Source: Hadesarchaea archaeon DG-33 (GTDB lineage: Archaea; Hadarchaeota; Hadarchaeia; Hadarchaeales; Hadarchaeaceae). Taken from it: a stretch of DNA of 9,059 nucleotides. Both the position numbers and the translations under genes were made by a program. Shown piece by piece: positions 1 to 5,933 of the stretch. The stretch's first letter is position 1. Each line of letters begins with the position of its first letter. Location of the stretch: NCBI GenBank assembly GCA_001515185.1, contig LQHI01000012.1:1-9059 (forward strand), in the 5' to 3' direction. Below the pieces are notes generated by a model. The model was not told the DNA's origin. It saw only the letters and a program-made list of their open reading frames with translations, and did no database searches.

Positions 1-254
1 TCAAGATATGCGCTAGCGAAATCCTCCTCAACTATCTTAAGGATGAACTGTGGGATGTGAATCTCAGCCGGACAGCCCTCCACACATGGCGGAGGGTTAC
101 ACTGCAAACACCTCTGCGCCTCGTAGATGGCGTCTTCGGTAGTATACCCCAGCGGCACTTCGTCAAAATTGCGAATCCTTTTTCTAGAATCTTGTTCAGG
201 CATCGGACGCTGAGACCTTTTCATTCGCTCAGGGGTGGGTATCATTTCAGCCAT
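1..254 (-). CDS. NfnB / GltA-type NADPH oxidoreductase large subunit, N-terminal part (runs off left edge)
   Basis: Only the first 84 residues are in the window; the reading frame is open to base 1. The ATG is at 254-252. Residues 49-61 hold the cysteine cluster C49-x2-C52-x4-C57-x3-C61 (CLQCNPPPCVEGCP), followed by the AEIHIPQFI segment. This is the usual N-terminal [4Fe-4S] domain of the glutamate synthase small subunit / NfnB / SudA family, flavoproteins that pass electrons between NAD(P)H, FAD and iron-sulfur clusters. The start overlaps the stop of the upstream NfnA-like gene by 8 bases, which indicates translational coupling and a two-subunit complex. From the pair, I infer NADH-dependent ferredoxin:NADP+ oxidoreductase (NfnAB, electron bifurcating) or the related sulfide dehydrogenase. 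A glutamate synthase role cannot be excluded because the FAD and NADPH domains are outside the window. Confidence 0.87.
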   Translation of the reverse strand, partial: MAEMIPTPERMKRSQRPMPEQDSRKRIRNFDEVPLGYTTEDAIYEAQRCLQCNPPPCVEGCPAEIHIPQFILKIVEEDFASAYL

Positions 255-1113
255 TTTCTTCCCTACATGCATTTCTGTAGGCTTCGAAGCAGAGTTTTTC
301 CAGCTGCCCATATCGCGCTAGTCGGTTCATGAACTCCGGCCAGTCAACCAAATGTCCATTGAACTCTGGACCATCCACACAGACAAACTTCGTCTCGCCA
401 TTCACGGTAACCCTGCATGAGCCGCACATACCAGTTCCGTCAACCATGATGGCGTTCAAGCTAACAATTGTTTCTATCCCATACGGCTTAGTAACCTCAC
501 ATGCAGCCTTCATCATCGGGGCAGGACCAATGGCCCACACTTTTTTCACATCCTTCTCCTTTTGCAACACTTCATCTAAAATCTCCGTTACGAAACCCTT
601 CCTAGCGTAACTTCCGTCATCGGTGGTAACCAAAAGCTCAGTGGAGGCTTTTTTCATCTCATCTTCCATTATGATTAAGTCTCTTGTTTTTGCACCGATA
701 ATCGAGATGACTCGGTTGCCCGCTTCTTTTAGTTCCCGTGTTATGGGATATACTGAAGCGATACCCGTTCCTCCCCCCACGGTTACCACGGTACCATAGT
801 TGTCGATTTCGGATGGATTGCCTAGGGGCCCGACAAGCGAAAAAAGTTGATCTCCCTCATTCATTTGAGAGAGCTGAGCCGTAGTCTTACCTACCACTTG
901 GAATACAATGCGTATCAACCCATTTTCTCGATTGTAGTCGGCAACTGTCACTGGGATTCTTTCCCCTCTTTCATCGACCAACAAAATTATAAACTGTCCC
1001 GGCTTGACCCTCTTTGCGATCAGCGGGGCAGCGACTTCTAATGAAATGATATTCGGGGCAATTTCCCTTTTACTGATTATCTTGTACATTTCTGGCCCTT
1101 CCACTAGATACAT
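247..1113 (-). CDS. NfnA / SudB-type FAD and [2Fe-2S] oxidoreductase subunit
   Basis: This 288-residue protein belongs to the ferredoxin-NADP reductase / PyrK-like family. Visible motifs are RIPVT (52-56, FAD binding), GPLGNP (95-100), GGGTGIA (113-119, NAD(P) site) and a C-terminal [2Fe-2S] region with D225, C230, C233 and C245 (VDGTGMCGSC, then FVCVDGPEF). From memory, the NfnA cluster is held by one Asp and three Cys, which fits these residues. It is coupled to the NfnB-like gene by an 8-base overlap, so the pair likely forms a cytoplasmic NADH/ferredoxin/NADP+ transhydrogenase or sulfide dehydrogenase. Start choice is uncertain. ATG 1113 would be nearly leaderless, with a TATA-like box about 25 bases upstream. 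ATG 1089 (MYKIISKREIAP) has GGAAGG seven bases upstream and matches where the family usually begins; I favour 1089 as the functional start. Confidence 0.9.
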   Translation of the reverse strand: MYLVEGPEMYKIISKREIAPNIISLEVAAPLIAKRVKPGQFIILLVDERGERIPVTVADYNRENGLIRIVFQVVGKTTAQLSQMNEGDQLFSLVGPLGNPSEIDNYGTVVTVGGGTGIASVYPITRELKEAGNRVISIIGAKTRDLIIMEDEMKKASTELLVTTDDGSYARKGFVTEILDEVLQKEKDVKKVWAIGPAPMMKAACEVTKPYGIETIVSLNAIMVDGTGMCGSCRVTVNGETKFVCVDGPEFNGHLVDWPEFMNRLARYGQLEKLCFEAYRNACREENG

Positions 1114-1128
1114 TTACAATCAAACTTT

Positions 1129-1140
1129 AAGTTTTAAATA
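1129..1140 (-). promoter_or_regulatory. TATA box of the nfnAB-like operon
   Basis: Read on the minus strand the sequence is TATTTAAAACTT, an archaeal TATA-like element centred roughly 22-25 bases before the ATG at 1113. Transcription would start near that ATG. The element lies in a 26-base gap between divergent genes and is nearly symmetric, so it could also bind TBP for the plus-strand gene, but it is too close to ATG 1140 to drive a leadered transcript of it. Confidence 0.45.
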
Positions 1141-1523
1141 TGTTACAATTATTGCTCTGGTTGCTGCCAATTATAGATGTCTTCGCGCTCAGGCGAATCT
1201 TGGCGTATTACCGCTCACTTGGCGTTCTCGTTCCGATTCGCCACGCGAGGCTTGGAACGGTCGAACGGTGGGTTGGATACCTGCCAGCTGGCTTCATCAT
1301 CTGCTGGTTTTCGGACTTCTTGACGGCTCTACTTTTGATCCTATTCGTACTCGCGGTTATAGGGCCCCTCGAGCTTTACCTGATGCATCGCGGGGTCAGA
1401 CCCTGGAGGTTTTTAAAACGAAAGCCCCCCAAACTAGTGACAAAAATTTTTCTGCTCGAGGGCTATAACGCCATCGGATACTACTTGCTGGGAGCCCTGC
1501 TTGCGCTACTGGTCAATATCTAA
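1140..1523 (+). CDS. Small three-helix membrane protein, unrecognised
   Basis: I do not recognise the family. The 127 residues show three hydrophobic stretches: about 1-17, 49-80 (long, possibly a bent helix or hairpin; contains GFIICWFSDFLTALLLILFV) and 106-126 at the very C-terminus. Basic segments lie between them (RRILAYYRSLGVLVPIRHAR; RGVRPWRFLKRKPPK), suggesting that these loops are cytoplasmic. The ATG at 1140 sits directly on a TATA-like element, so the real start may be a TTG at 1152 or 1161, or the gene may have no promoter where expected. It is convergent with the UPF0201 gene and overlaps its end by 11 bases. The competing frame 1004-1468 lacks any membrane pattern or recognisable motif and runs into the nfnA gene on the other strand. 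Existence of the protein is supported mainly by its coherent hydropathy. Confidence 0.55.
   Translation: MLQLLLWLLPIIDVFALRRILAYYRSLGVLVPIRHARLGTVERWVGYLPAGFIICWFSDFLTALLLILFVLAVIGPLELYLMHRGVRPWRFLKRKPPKLVTKIFLLEGYNAIGYYLLGALLALLVNI
1442..1451 (-). terminator. Possible oligo-T terminator for the RAM-UPF0200-UPF0201 operon
   Basis: The palindrome AAAAATTTTT lies about 62 bases beyond the UPF0201 stop. On the minus strand it presents five T residues, the kind of short oligo-T run where archaeal RNA polymerase can stop. It lies inside the convergent membrane-protein gene, so the two transcripts would overlap. The evidence is weak and positional only. Confidence 0.22.
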
Positions 1524-1917
1524 TCTCGCGGATGGGCTTTTCCTCTCGCGTTCGAGGGGCGAGGTAATCAATCAAACGTTCGATGTCCGGGGCCTCCAGC
1601 CTCACGACGATGGGGCCGAGCGGGGACTCGCCTCCAGTAAAGCTCACTTTCCCGACGAACGCCACCTGCTTGTTTAACATGAATTGTACCACATTGCCTC
1701 GCCTGCCTCGGAGCATAACCGAGCGGGCTGAGTCACGGATGGCTTGTTCTCTCAAAAGCTGATGCAATCGATTAAGCGACTCCGCGCGGATGGACTCCCC
1801 AACTAGTGAATTTTCATTTTGGCCGAGCTCAAGGGTAGGGAATATTTTCTTTACCGCTGCTTCGACCTTATCCTTATCTTCAGTCGGCTTTACCTCTACC
1901 TCGACCTGCAACCTCAA
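1513..1917 (-). CDS. UPF0201 family protein (predicted RNA-binding fold)
   Basis: The 134 residues match the archaeal UPF0201 family: an N-terminal VEVEVKPTEDKDKVEAAVKK segment, a middle LHQLLREQAIRDSAR helix, LNKQVAFVGKVSF, SPLGPIVV, and the C-terminal IDYLAPRTREEKPIREI. Length is normal for the family. The biochemical function is not known to me; the fold has been described as RNA-binding-like (COG1325-type). The start codon is TTG (1917-1915), and its first bases overlap the TGA stop of the UPF0200 gene in a 4-base TTGA junction, so translation is surely coupled. From memory, some archaea (for example Archaeoglobus) carry UPF0200 and UPF0201 fused as one protein, which supports a shared function. 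Confidence 0.9.
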   Translation of the reverse strand: MRLQVEVEVKPTEDKDKVEAAVKKIFPTLELGQNENSLVGESIRAESLNRLHQLLREQAIRDSARSVMLRGRRGNVVQFMLNKQVAFVGKVSFTGGESPLGPIVVRLEAPDIERLIDYLAPRTREEKPIREIRY

Positions 1918-2480
1918 GCCTTGCCACCAACCAAGTTCTCAAAAAGTTTGACCGCACGATTACGAAGTTCATCAAGCGTTCCCTCGTTCACGATGATGAA
2001 ATCTGCGAGCGTGAAAGCCTCACCCAAACCCCAGCGGAGTTCACGGCGGTCCTTCTCTCGAAATGATTTTAACTCCATCGCATCATCGACTCTCCCTCGA
2101 GAGGCGACGCGGGAATAGCGGGTGTTTTCGCTCGCCCAAACCGAAAGTAAATGAAAACTGTCGCCGAAGGAGCGGCGGAACTCGTCAACCTCAGCTATGC
2201 CACGAATTCCATCAACGACAACTGCCTGCTTCCCCTTGCCCCGGGACTCAATCAGCGGAACACATCGCTTGGCAATCACACCCAAGCCCTCGCGCTTTCT
2301 GAACTCGTTCGCGACTGCCGCGACGGTCGATTCGTTGACCTCCTGACCACGGCGCTTGACCTCCTCCCAGACAATGTCGCCCATCCGAACGCTCGTGACA
2401 TCAAACTCAGCAAGGGCCTTTGCCACTTCAGTCTTCCCCGAACCGTGAAGGCCGACAACACCGATTACCTCCAGAGCCAT
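1914..2480 (-). CDS. UPF0200 family P-loop kinase-like protein
   Basis: The 188 residues begin with a Walker A loop, GLHGSGKT (10-17). They also show VVVDGIRGIAEVDEFR (about 88-103), the nucleoside-kinase-like DGIR motif, and a lid-type region RGRVDDAMELKSFREKDRREL rich in Arg. This is the archaeal UPF0200 family of nucleotide-kinase-like P-loop proteins, distantly related to dephospho-CoA and adenylate/cytidylate kinases. The substrate is unknown. Archaeal dephospho-CoA kinase activity has been assigned to a different family (DUF359), so that label should be avoided. The ATG shares one base with the upstream RAM gene stop (TAATG), and the stop overlaps the UPF0201 start, giving a tightly coupled operon. 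Confidence 0.9.
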   Translation of the reverse strand: MALEVIGVVGLHGSGKTEVAKALAEFDVTSVRMGDIVWEEVKRRGQEVNESTVAAVANEFRKREGLGVIAKRCVPLIESRGKGKQAVVVDGIRGIAEVDEFRRSFGDSFHLLSVWASENTRYSRVASRGRVDDAMELKSFREKDRRELRWGLGEAFTLADFIIVNEGTLDELRNRAVKLFENLVGGKA

Positions 2481-2713
2481 TACAATCCTACCACGATCAA
2501 CGTCGTAGTGTTGGTGACGCCTGGGGCGCCCCTAATGTCGTCAAAAATAATTTTGGTCAACTTCTCGAGCGAGTCGACCTCAATCCGGGCGACGATGTCG
2601 TAAGGTCCTGCAACAGTCTCCGCCTTCTTAATGCCCTCGACGGCTTTGATTTTCCGGAAGACCTCTGCCGTCTTTCCCGGTTCGGCGGAGATTAAGCTGT
2701 ACGCGTTCACCAT
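2480..2713 (-). CDS. Stand-alone RAM (Lrp/AsnC ligand-binding) domain protein
   Basis: The 77 residues are a single alpha-beta RAM domain, the C-terminal amino-acid-sensing half of Lrp/AsnC regulators, without a helix-turn-helix. Typical features are the start MVNAYSLISAEPGKTAEVFR, the VEGIKKAETVAGPYDIVARI core and a final strand ending TTTLIVVGL. Such proteins form dimers or octamers that bind amino acids and may act as co-regulators or as effector-binding partners of full-length Lrp proteins. It heads the operon with UPF0200 and UPF0201. GGAGGTG lies five to six bases upstream of the ATG, a strong ribosome binding site that fixes the start. The specific ligand cannot be told from sequence. 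Confidence 0.9.
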   Translation of the reverse strand: MVNAYSLISAEPGKTAEVFRKIKAVEGIKKAETVAGPYDIVARIEVDSLEKLTKIIFDDIRGAPGVTNTTTLIVVGL

Positions 2714-2718
2714 TCCCC

Positions 2719-2725
2719 CACCTCC
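2719..2725 (-). promoter_or_regulatory. Strong Shine-Dalgarno site of the RAM gene
   Basis: On the minus strand the sequence reads GGAGGTG, a near-complete match to the complement of the archaeal 16S 3' end, and is followed after five bases by the ATG at 2713. It confirms that this organism uses Shine-Dalgarno initiation, which matters for judging the unusual starts of the COG1900 and E1 genes. Confidence 0.7.
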
Positions 2726-2877
2726 ACACTAATTTCTAGCGGCTTGCTTTAAAATCTCTCGCCTTTCACATAACTTTATTTATTTCAAGAAATGGGGCAC
2801 TGCTACTTGCTACTGTGAACTCTTCGTAAGCAAAAAATCCTAAATTTTTTATATTCCTGTGGGTAATTTTTCAATCC

Positions 2878-2891
2878 AAAAAATATAAATA
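2878..2891 (+). promoter_or_regulatory. TATA box of the sulfur-assimilation operon
   Basis: AAAAAATATAAATA is a clear archaeal TATA element. A start of transcription about 25 bases downstream (near 2911) would give a leader of about 20 bases containing GGGGTG at 2920-2925. That geometry places initiation of translation near 2931 rather than at the GTG at 2997, supporting the longer COG1900 protein. Confidence 0.55.
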
Positions 2892-2919
2892 GCAGTATTT
2901 ATCACTGGTTCCTGAAATC

Positions 2920-2933
2920 GGGGTGTTAGACTG
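2920..2933 (+). promoter_or_regulatory. Shine-Dalgarno-like site and proposed CTG start of COG1900
   Basis: GGGGTG (2920-2925), five bases (TTAGA), then CTG. The site differs from GAGGTG by one base and has ideal spacing. No other candidate start exists between the in-frame TGA at 2913 and GTG 2997. The start codon is inferred; a sequencing error is the alternative. Confidence 0.45.
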
Positions 2934-4445
2934 ACCAAACCCAAGGTAAACAAGTCGATAGCCGAAATAAACGACCGGATTAAGCGTGGCGACGCGGTGG
3001 TTGTGACAGCTGAGGAGATGGTAGAAATCGTGAGGGAAAGGGGCGAAGTCGAGGCTGCCAAAGAAGTGGACATCGTCACCACGGGAACCTTCGGGGCGAT
3101 GTGCAGCTCGGGGGCTTGGTTGAACTTCGGGCATGCTGACCCGCCGATTAAAATGCAGCGCATCTGGCTCAACGATGTCGAAGCTTACACCGGCGTTGCG
3201 GCCGTCGATGCTTACATAGGCGCCACCCAGCTCAGCGAGACCCACGGCTTTGAGTACGGCGGCGGGCATGTCATCGAAGATTTGGTTCGAGGTAAGGAAA
3301 TCAAGGTCAGGGCAATCGCGTACGGTACTGATTGCTATCCACGCAAGGAGCTCGAGACTACTGTAACCAAGGACGACATAAATCAGGCTGTCCTCTGCAA
3401 CCCACGTAACGCCTACCAGAGCTACGTCGCGGCCACGAACTCGCGTGATGAAACGATCTACACCTACATGGGTACCCTGCTGCCGAACTACGGCAACGTG
3501 ACATACTCGGGATCCGGCAGCCTAAGCCCGCTCCACAACGACCCCAACTACGAAACAATCGGGATTGGAACGCGAATCTTCCTAGGTGGTGCTCAAGGCT
3601 ACATCTTCTGGGAGGGCACTCAACACGCCCCCACTAAGGCAATGGGCACCATCATGACCATCGGGAACTTGAAAGAGATGGATGCACGCTACATCAGGGG
3701 AGTAACGGTCGAAAAGTACGGGACTTCGCTCTACGTCGGCTTGGGAATTCCAATTCCAATCATAAACGAGCGAGTTGCAAAAACTACGGGCATCAGCGAT
3801 GGGGAGATAAAAACAGACCTCACTGACTACGGGACTCCTCGAAGGGATCGTCCAATCCTTAGGGAGGTCACCTACTCTGAACTGAAATCTGGGAAGGTTG
3901 AAATCAATGGCAATGAAGTACTCGTCAGCCCCATGAGCAGCCTGAAGAGGGCGAGAGAAATCGCTGGCGTCCTAAAGAAGTGGATTGAAGAAAAGCGGTT
4001 CTTCCTTTCCCAACCCGTGGAAGGGCTGTCCACCGATCAAGTGTTCAAGCCGATGAAACAGATCGCAGGCGTCCCATTTGTCAGGGACGTGATGACGCGA
4101 GAGGTGGTGACTGCCAAGCCAAGCGACTCAATCGCCAGCGCGGCAAAGATATTTGCGAAGCGCAACTTCGACCATCTCCCGATCGTAGATGCCAAAGGGA
4201 GACTCGTGGGAATCGCGACCTCGTGGGACATCGCCGTGGCAGTCGGGACTGGTAAGAAAAAATTGTCAGAGGTTCTGAGTTCCAAGGTCATAACGGCAAA
4301 GGAGGACGAGCCGGTCGATGCGGTAGCGAGAAGACTTGAAACACATAAAATCTCTGGAGTTCCCGTGATAAACGCTCGAGGCGAGCTCAGAGGAATCCTG
4401 ACGAATCAGGATCTGTCTAAGTTGTTAGGGGGACGAGGAAGATGA
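2931..4445 (+). CDS. Homocysteine biosynthesis protein (COG1900/DUF39) with two C-terminal CBS domains
   Basis: This is the family of Methanosarcina MA1821, required with a NIL ferredoxin to make homocysteine from aspartate semialdehyde and sulfide. Residues 1-365 are the COG1900 domain, with conserved cysteines C58 (GAMCSSGAWLNFGH), C135 (GTDCYPRKE) and C156. C58 and C135 are 77 apart, as I recall for MA1821's essential Cys54 and Cys131. Two CBS repeats follow (about 386-435 and 440-502), which usually bind adenosyl ligands such as SAM or AMP and may sense the pathway. The first standard start is GTG 2997, but the family N-terminus (KSIAEINDRIKRGDAVVVTAEE) begins upstream. The frame is open back to TGA 2913 with no ATG, GTG or TTG, only CTG 2931, five bases after GGGGTG. 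I therefore use CTG 2931 (504 residues). The gene overlaps the next by ATGA. Confidence 0.92.
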   Translation: MTKPKVNKSIAEINDRIKRGDAVVVTAEEMVEIVRERGEVEAAKEVDIVTTGTFGAMCSSGAWLNFGHADPPIKMQRIWLNDVEAYTGVAAVDAYIGATQLSETHGFEYGGGHVIEDLVRGKEIKVRAIAYGTDCYPRKELETTVTKDDINQAVLCNPRNAYQSYVAATNSRDETIYTYMGTLLPNYGNVTYSGSGSLSPLHNDPNYETIGIGTRIFLGGAQGYIFWEGTQHAPTKAMGTIMTIGNLKEMDARYIRGVTVEKYGTSLYVGLGIPIPIINERVAKTTGISDGEIKTDLTDYGTPRRDRPILREVTYSELKSGKVEINGNEVLVSPMSSLKRAREIAGVLKKWIEEKRFFLSQPVEGLSTDQVFKPMKQIAGVPFVRDVMTREVVTAKPSDSIASAAKIFAKRNFDHLPIVDAKGRLVGIATSWDIAVAVGTGKKKLSEVLSSKVITAKEDEPVDAVARRLETHKISGVPVINARGELRGILTNQDLSKLLGGRGR

Positions 4446-4843
4446 CTCGAAAGGTGCTATTGAGGTACTCCACTCAGAAAGCCACAGAGCCCATTTTAGC
4501 ATCAGTAATCAAAAAAACTGAGATCCTGCCCAATATTCTGTACGCTGAACTCAGCACAAAAGGTGGAGAGATACTGCTTTCAATCGATGCTCCTGACAAA
4601 GAGGTCGATAAAACAATCGCGCTGTTCAAGCAAAAAGGCGTCGAAGTCCAAGAGATTAAGCGCGCTATCGAGCTCGACCGCGATTCATGCTTCGACTGCG
4701 GGGCATGTCTCTCACTCTGTCCGACTGGCGCGCTGTACATGACTGACGACAAATCGGTCGAGCTCGACGAAAACAAGTGTATTTACTGCGAGCTCTGCGT
4801 ACCATCATGTCCGGTGCGAGCGCTCAAGCTATCGAAGTTCTAG
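4442..4843 (+). CDS. NIL-domain 2x[4Fe-4S] ferredoxin (homocysteine biosynthesis partner)
   Basis: The 133 residues comprise an N-terminal NIL domain (about 1-75, the ACT-like fold also found on methionine ABC transporter ATPases) and a bacterial-type ferredoxin with two clusters: C83, C86, C89, C93 (CFDCGACLSLCP) and C113, C116, C119, C123 (CIYCELCVPSCP). It is the family of Methanosarcina MA1822, the partner of COG1900 in homocysteine synthesis. It probably supplies electrons or holds a sulfur-reacting cluster for the reductive sulfur insertion. The ATG overlaps the COG1900 stop by four bases (ATGA), so the two are translationally coupled. Its TAG stop is followed with no gap by the ATG of the next gene, in the same frame. 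Confidence 0.95.
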   Translation: MTRKVLLRYSTQKATEPILASVIKKTEILPNILYAELSTKGGEILLSIDAPDKEVDKTIALFKQKGVEVQEIKRAIELDRDSCFDCGACLSLCPTGALYMTDDKSVELDENKCIYCELCVPSCPVRALKLSKF

Positions 4844-5602
4844 ATGATTCAGATGTACTCGCAAACTTGGTCCTTCAAGGAGACCAACCTCCATATAAAG
4901 TGCGACGATGAGCGGGCGATAGATTCTACAATCGACGCCAGCCTACAGGCCCGAAGCGAGATCGAGCGATACGTCCTCGTGCATCCAGAGTTTCGATGGT
5001 CGCTTGAGCCTCTGAAGTTAGAAGGAGAACATCCAAGAGTCATCGAGCTCATGCTGAGGGCAGGTGAACTCGCGGGGATAGGACCCTTCGCAGCTGTTGC
5101 CGGAGCCATCTCACAGGTCGCGGCTGAGGCGGCGCGAAATGCGGGCGCCGAAAACGTGCTGGTGGAAAATGGGGGAGACATAACCATAATTGGCACTAGA
5201 GATTTCCGTGTGGGGGTCTTCGCGGGCGACGCACAAATCTCCGAAAAAATAGGATTTCTTGTTCGGGCTGTCGAGTTACCGATAGGCATATGCACGAGCT
5301 CGGGGATGGTCGGCCACTCGCTGAGCTTTGGGCAAGCAGATGCCGTCGTCGCGGTTGCGCGCGAAACCTCGGTGGCGGACGCGGCAGCTACCTCAATAGC
5401 GAACGCGGTTAGGGGAGAAGACCTTAAATCGTCAATCGAACAGGGACTGAGCCGGGCTAATCACATTCGAGAAATTAGGGGCTGTCTGATTGTGAGAAGA
5501 GAACACATCGGCACTTGGGGTAAGCTCCCTGAGCTAATTCAAGTATCCCCAGAAAACCAAGAACTCTCAAAAACCCGAAAAAAATATCAATATTACGGAT
5601 GA
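4844..5602 (+). CDS. COG2122 / UPF0280 ApbE-like protein (sulfide assimilation)
   Basis: The 252 residues carry the family signatures GPFAAVAGAISQ (80-91), ENGGD (108-112), GICTSSG (148-154), GHSLSFGQADAV (157-168) and ADAAATSIAN (178-187). The fold resembles ApbE, the flavin transferase. The Methanosarcina homologue MA1715 has been reported to help sulfide assimilation into homocysteine at low sulfide, with mechanism unsettled. Here it is embedded directly after the COG1900 and NIL-ferredoxin genes, which supports that assignment more strongly than the scattered arrangement in Methanosarcina. The ATG follows the preceding TAG immediately and has no separate Shine-Dalgarno site, so it likely depends on re-initiation. 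ATG 4853 is a possible alternative start. Confidence 0.93.
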   Translation: MIQMYSQTWSFKETNLHIKCDDERAIDSTIDASLQARSEIERYVLVHPEFRWSLEPLKLEGEHPRVIELMLRAGELAGIGPFAAVAGAISQVAAEAARNAGAENVLVENGGDITIIGTRDFRVGVFAGDAQISEKIGFLVRAVELPIGICTSSGMVGHSLSFGQADAVVAVARETSVADAAATSIANAVRGEDLKSSIEQGLSRANHIREIRGCLIVRREHIGTWGKLPELIQVSPENQELSKTRKKYQYYG

Positions 5603-5645
5603 GTAGGCATTAATTCATAGAACTTCAATGTGAAGTGGAAAATCG

Positions 5646-5927
5646 ATGGCAGTCACCGTGAAATTCTTCGCTGGATTCCGTGAAGCTACCGGGAAAATAC
5701 AGGATAGCATTGAGGGAGTAAACAACGTCACTTCCCTCCTTGACGAACTCGTCCGCAGGTTTGGAGAGAAGCTAGCCGAACGACTTTACTCCTCCGACAC
5801 GCGAGAACTCCGCAAAACTGTGAACATTTTGGTGAATGGCAGAAGGCTAGATTTTCTTCAAAAACTCAATACGCCACTGAAAGATGAAGATGTTGTGGCA
5901 ATATTCCCACCAGTTGCTGGAGGTTAG
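5646..5927 (+). CDS. MoaD/ThiS/SAMP-type ubiquitin-fold sulfur carrier
   Basis: The 93 residues form a beta-grasp protein: N-terminal strand VTVKFFAGFREATG, a helix SLLDELVRRFGEKLAERL, strand TVNILVNGRRL, DEDVVAIFPPVAGG at the end. The C-terminal Gly-Gly is the adenylation and thiocarboxylation site of this family. The length is normal for MoaD. The next gene is its E1, and neighbours are sulfur-amino-acid genes rather than molybdopterin genes (no MoaE, MoaA or MoaC here). I therefore infer a carrier for cysteine or homocysteine sulfur, as CysO and the Wolinella HcyS system do in bacteria. Roles in molybdopterin or tRNA thiolation, or as a protein modifier, remain possible. It starts 43 bases after UPF0280 with only a weak ribosome binding site. 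Confidence 0.88.
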   Translation: MAVTVKFFAGFREATGKIQDSIEGVNNVTSLLDELVRRFGEKLAERLYSSDTRELRKTVNILVNGRRLDFLQKLNTPLKDEDVVAIFPPVAGG

Positions 5928-5933
5928 CTTACG
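5919..5933 (+). promoter_or_regulatory. Shine-Dalgarno site inside the carrier gene end, with proposed ACG start of the E1
   Basis: The two glycine codons that end the carrier read GGAGGT, a strong Shine-Dalgarno sequence. They are followed by TAG, CTT and ACG, placing ACG 5931 six bases after the site, an ideal spacing for initiation. No ATG, GTG or TTG lies in frame between the TAG and ATG 5964. The start codon is inferred. Confidence 0.4.

Larger units (their letters stand above)
2714..2930. promoter_or_regulatory. Divergent intergenic promoter region
   Basis: This A/T-rich 217-base gap separates the minus-strand RAM operon from the plus-strand sulfur operon. It holds a minus-strand TATA candidate (TTTTAAAG, 2748-2755), an A/T run at 2773-2786 that could serve either strand, a perfect 7-base tandem repeat TGCTACT (2801-2814), and the plus-strand TATA box at 2881-2890. 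No riboswitch-like conserved motif or stable long hairpin was recognised by eye. A repressor or sulfur/cysteine-responsive regulator could bind here, but nothing shows which. Confidence 0.5.

Noticed and set aside
1004..1468. Open frame of 154 residues on the plus strand
   Set aside because: It covers the nfnA start on the other strand and the membrane-protein gene in another frame, is rich in Arg/Ser/Pro without motifs, and shows no coherent domain.
1914..2480. Naming the P-loop protein dephospho-CoA kinase or adenylate kinase
   Set aside because: It matches UPF0200, whose substrate is unknown; archaeal dephospho-CoA kinase activity belongs to another family.
2714..2930. SAM or other riboswitch in the leader of the sulfur operon
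   Set aside because: The inferred leader from the TATA box is only about 20 bases, and no known aptamer motif is recognisable.
2931..4445. Reading this gene as IMP dehydrogenase because of its CBS pair
   Set aside because: No IMPDH barrel motifs or catalytic loop are present; the N-terminal 365 residues are clearly COG1900.
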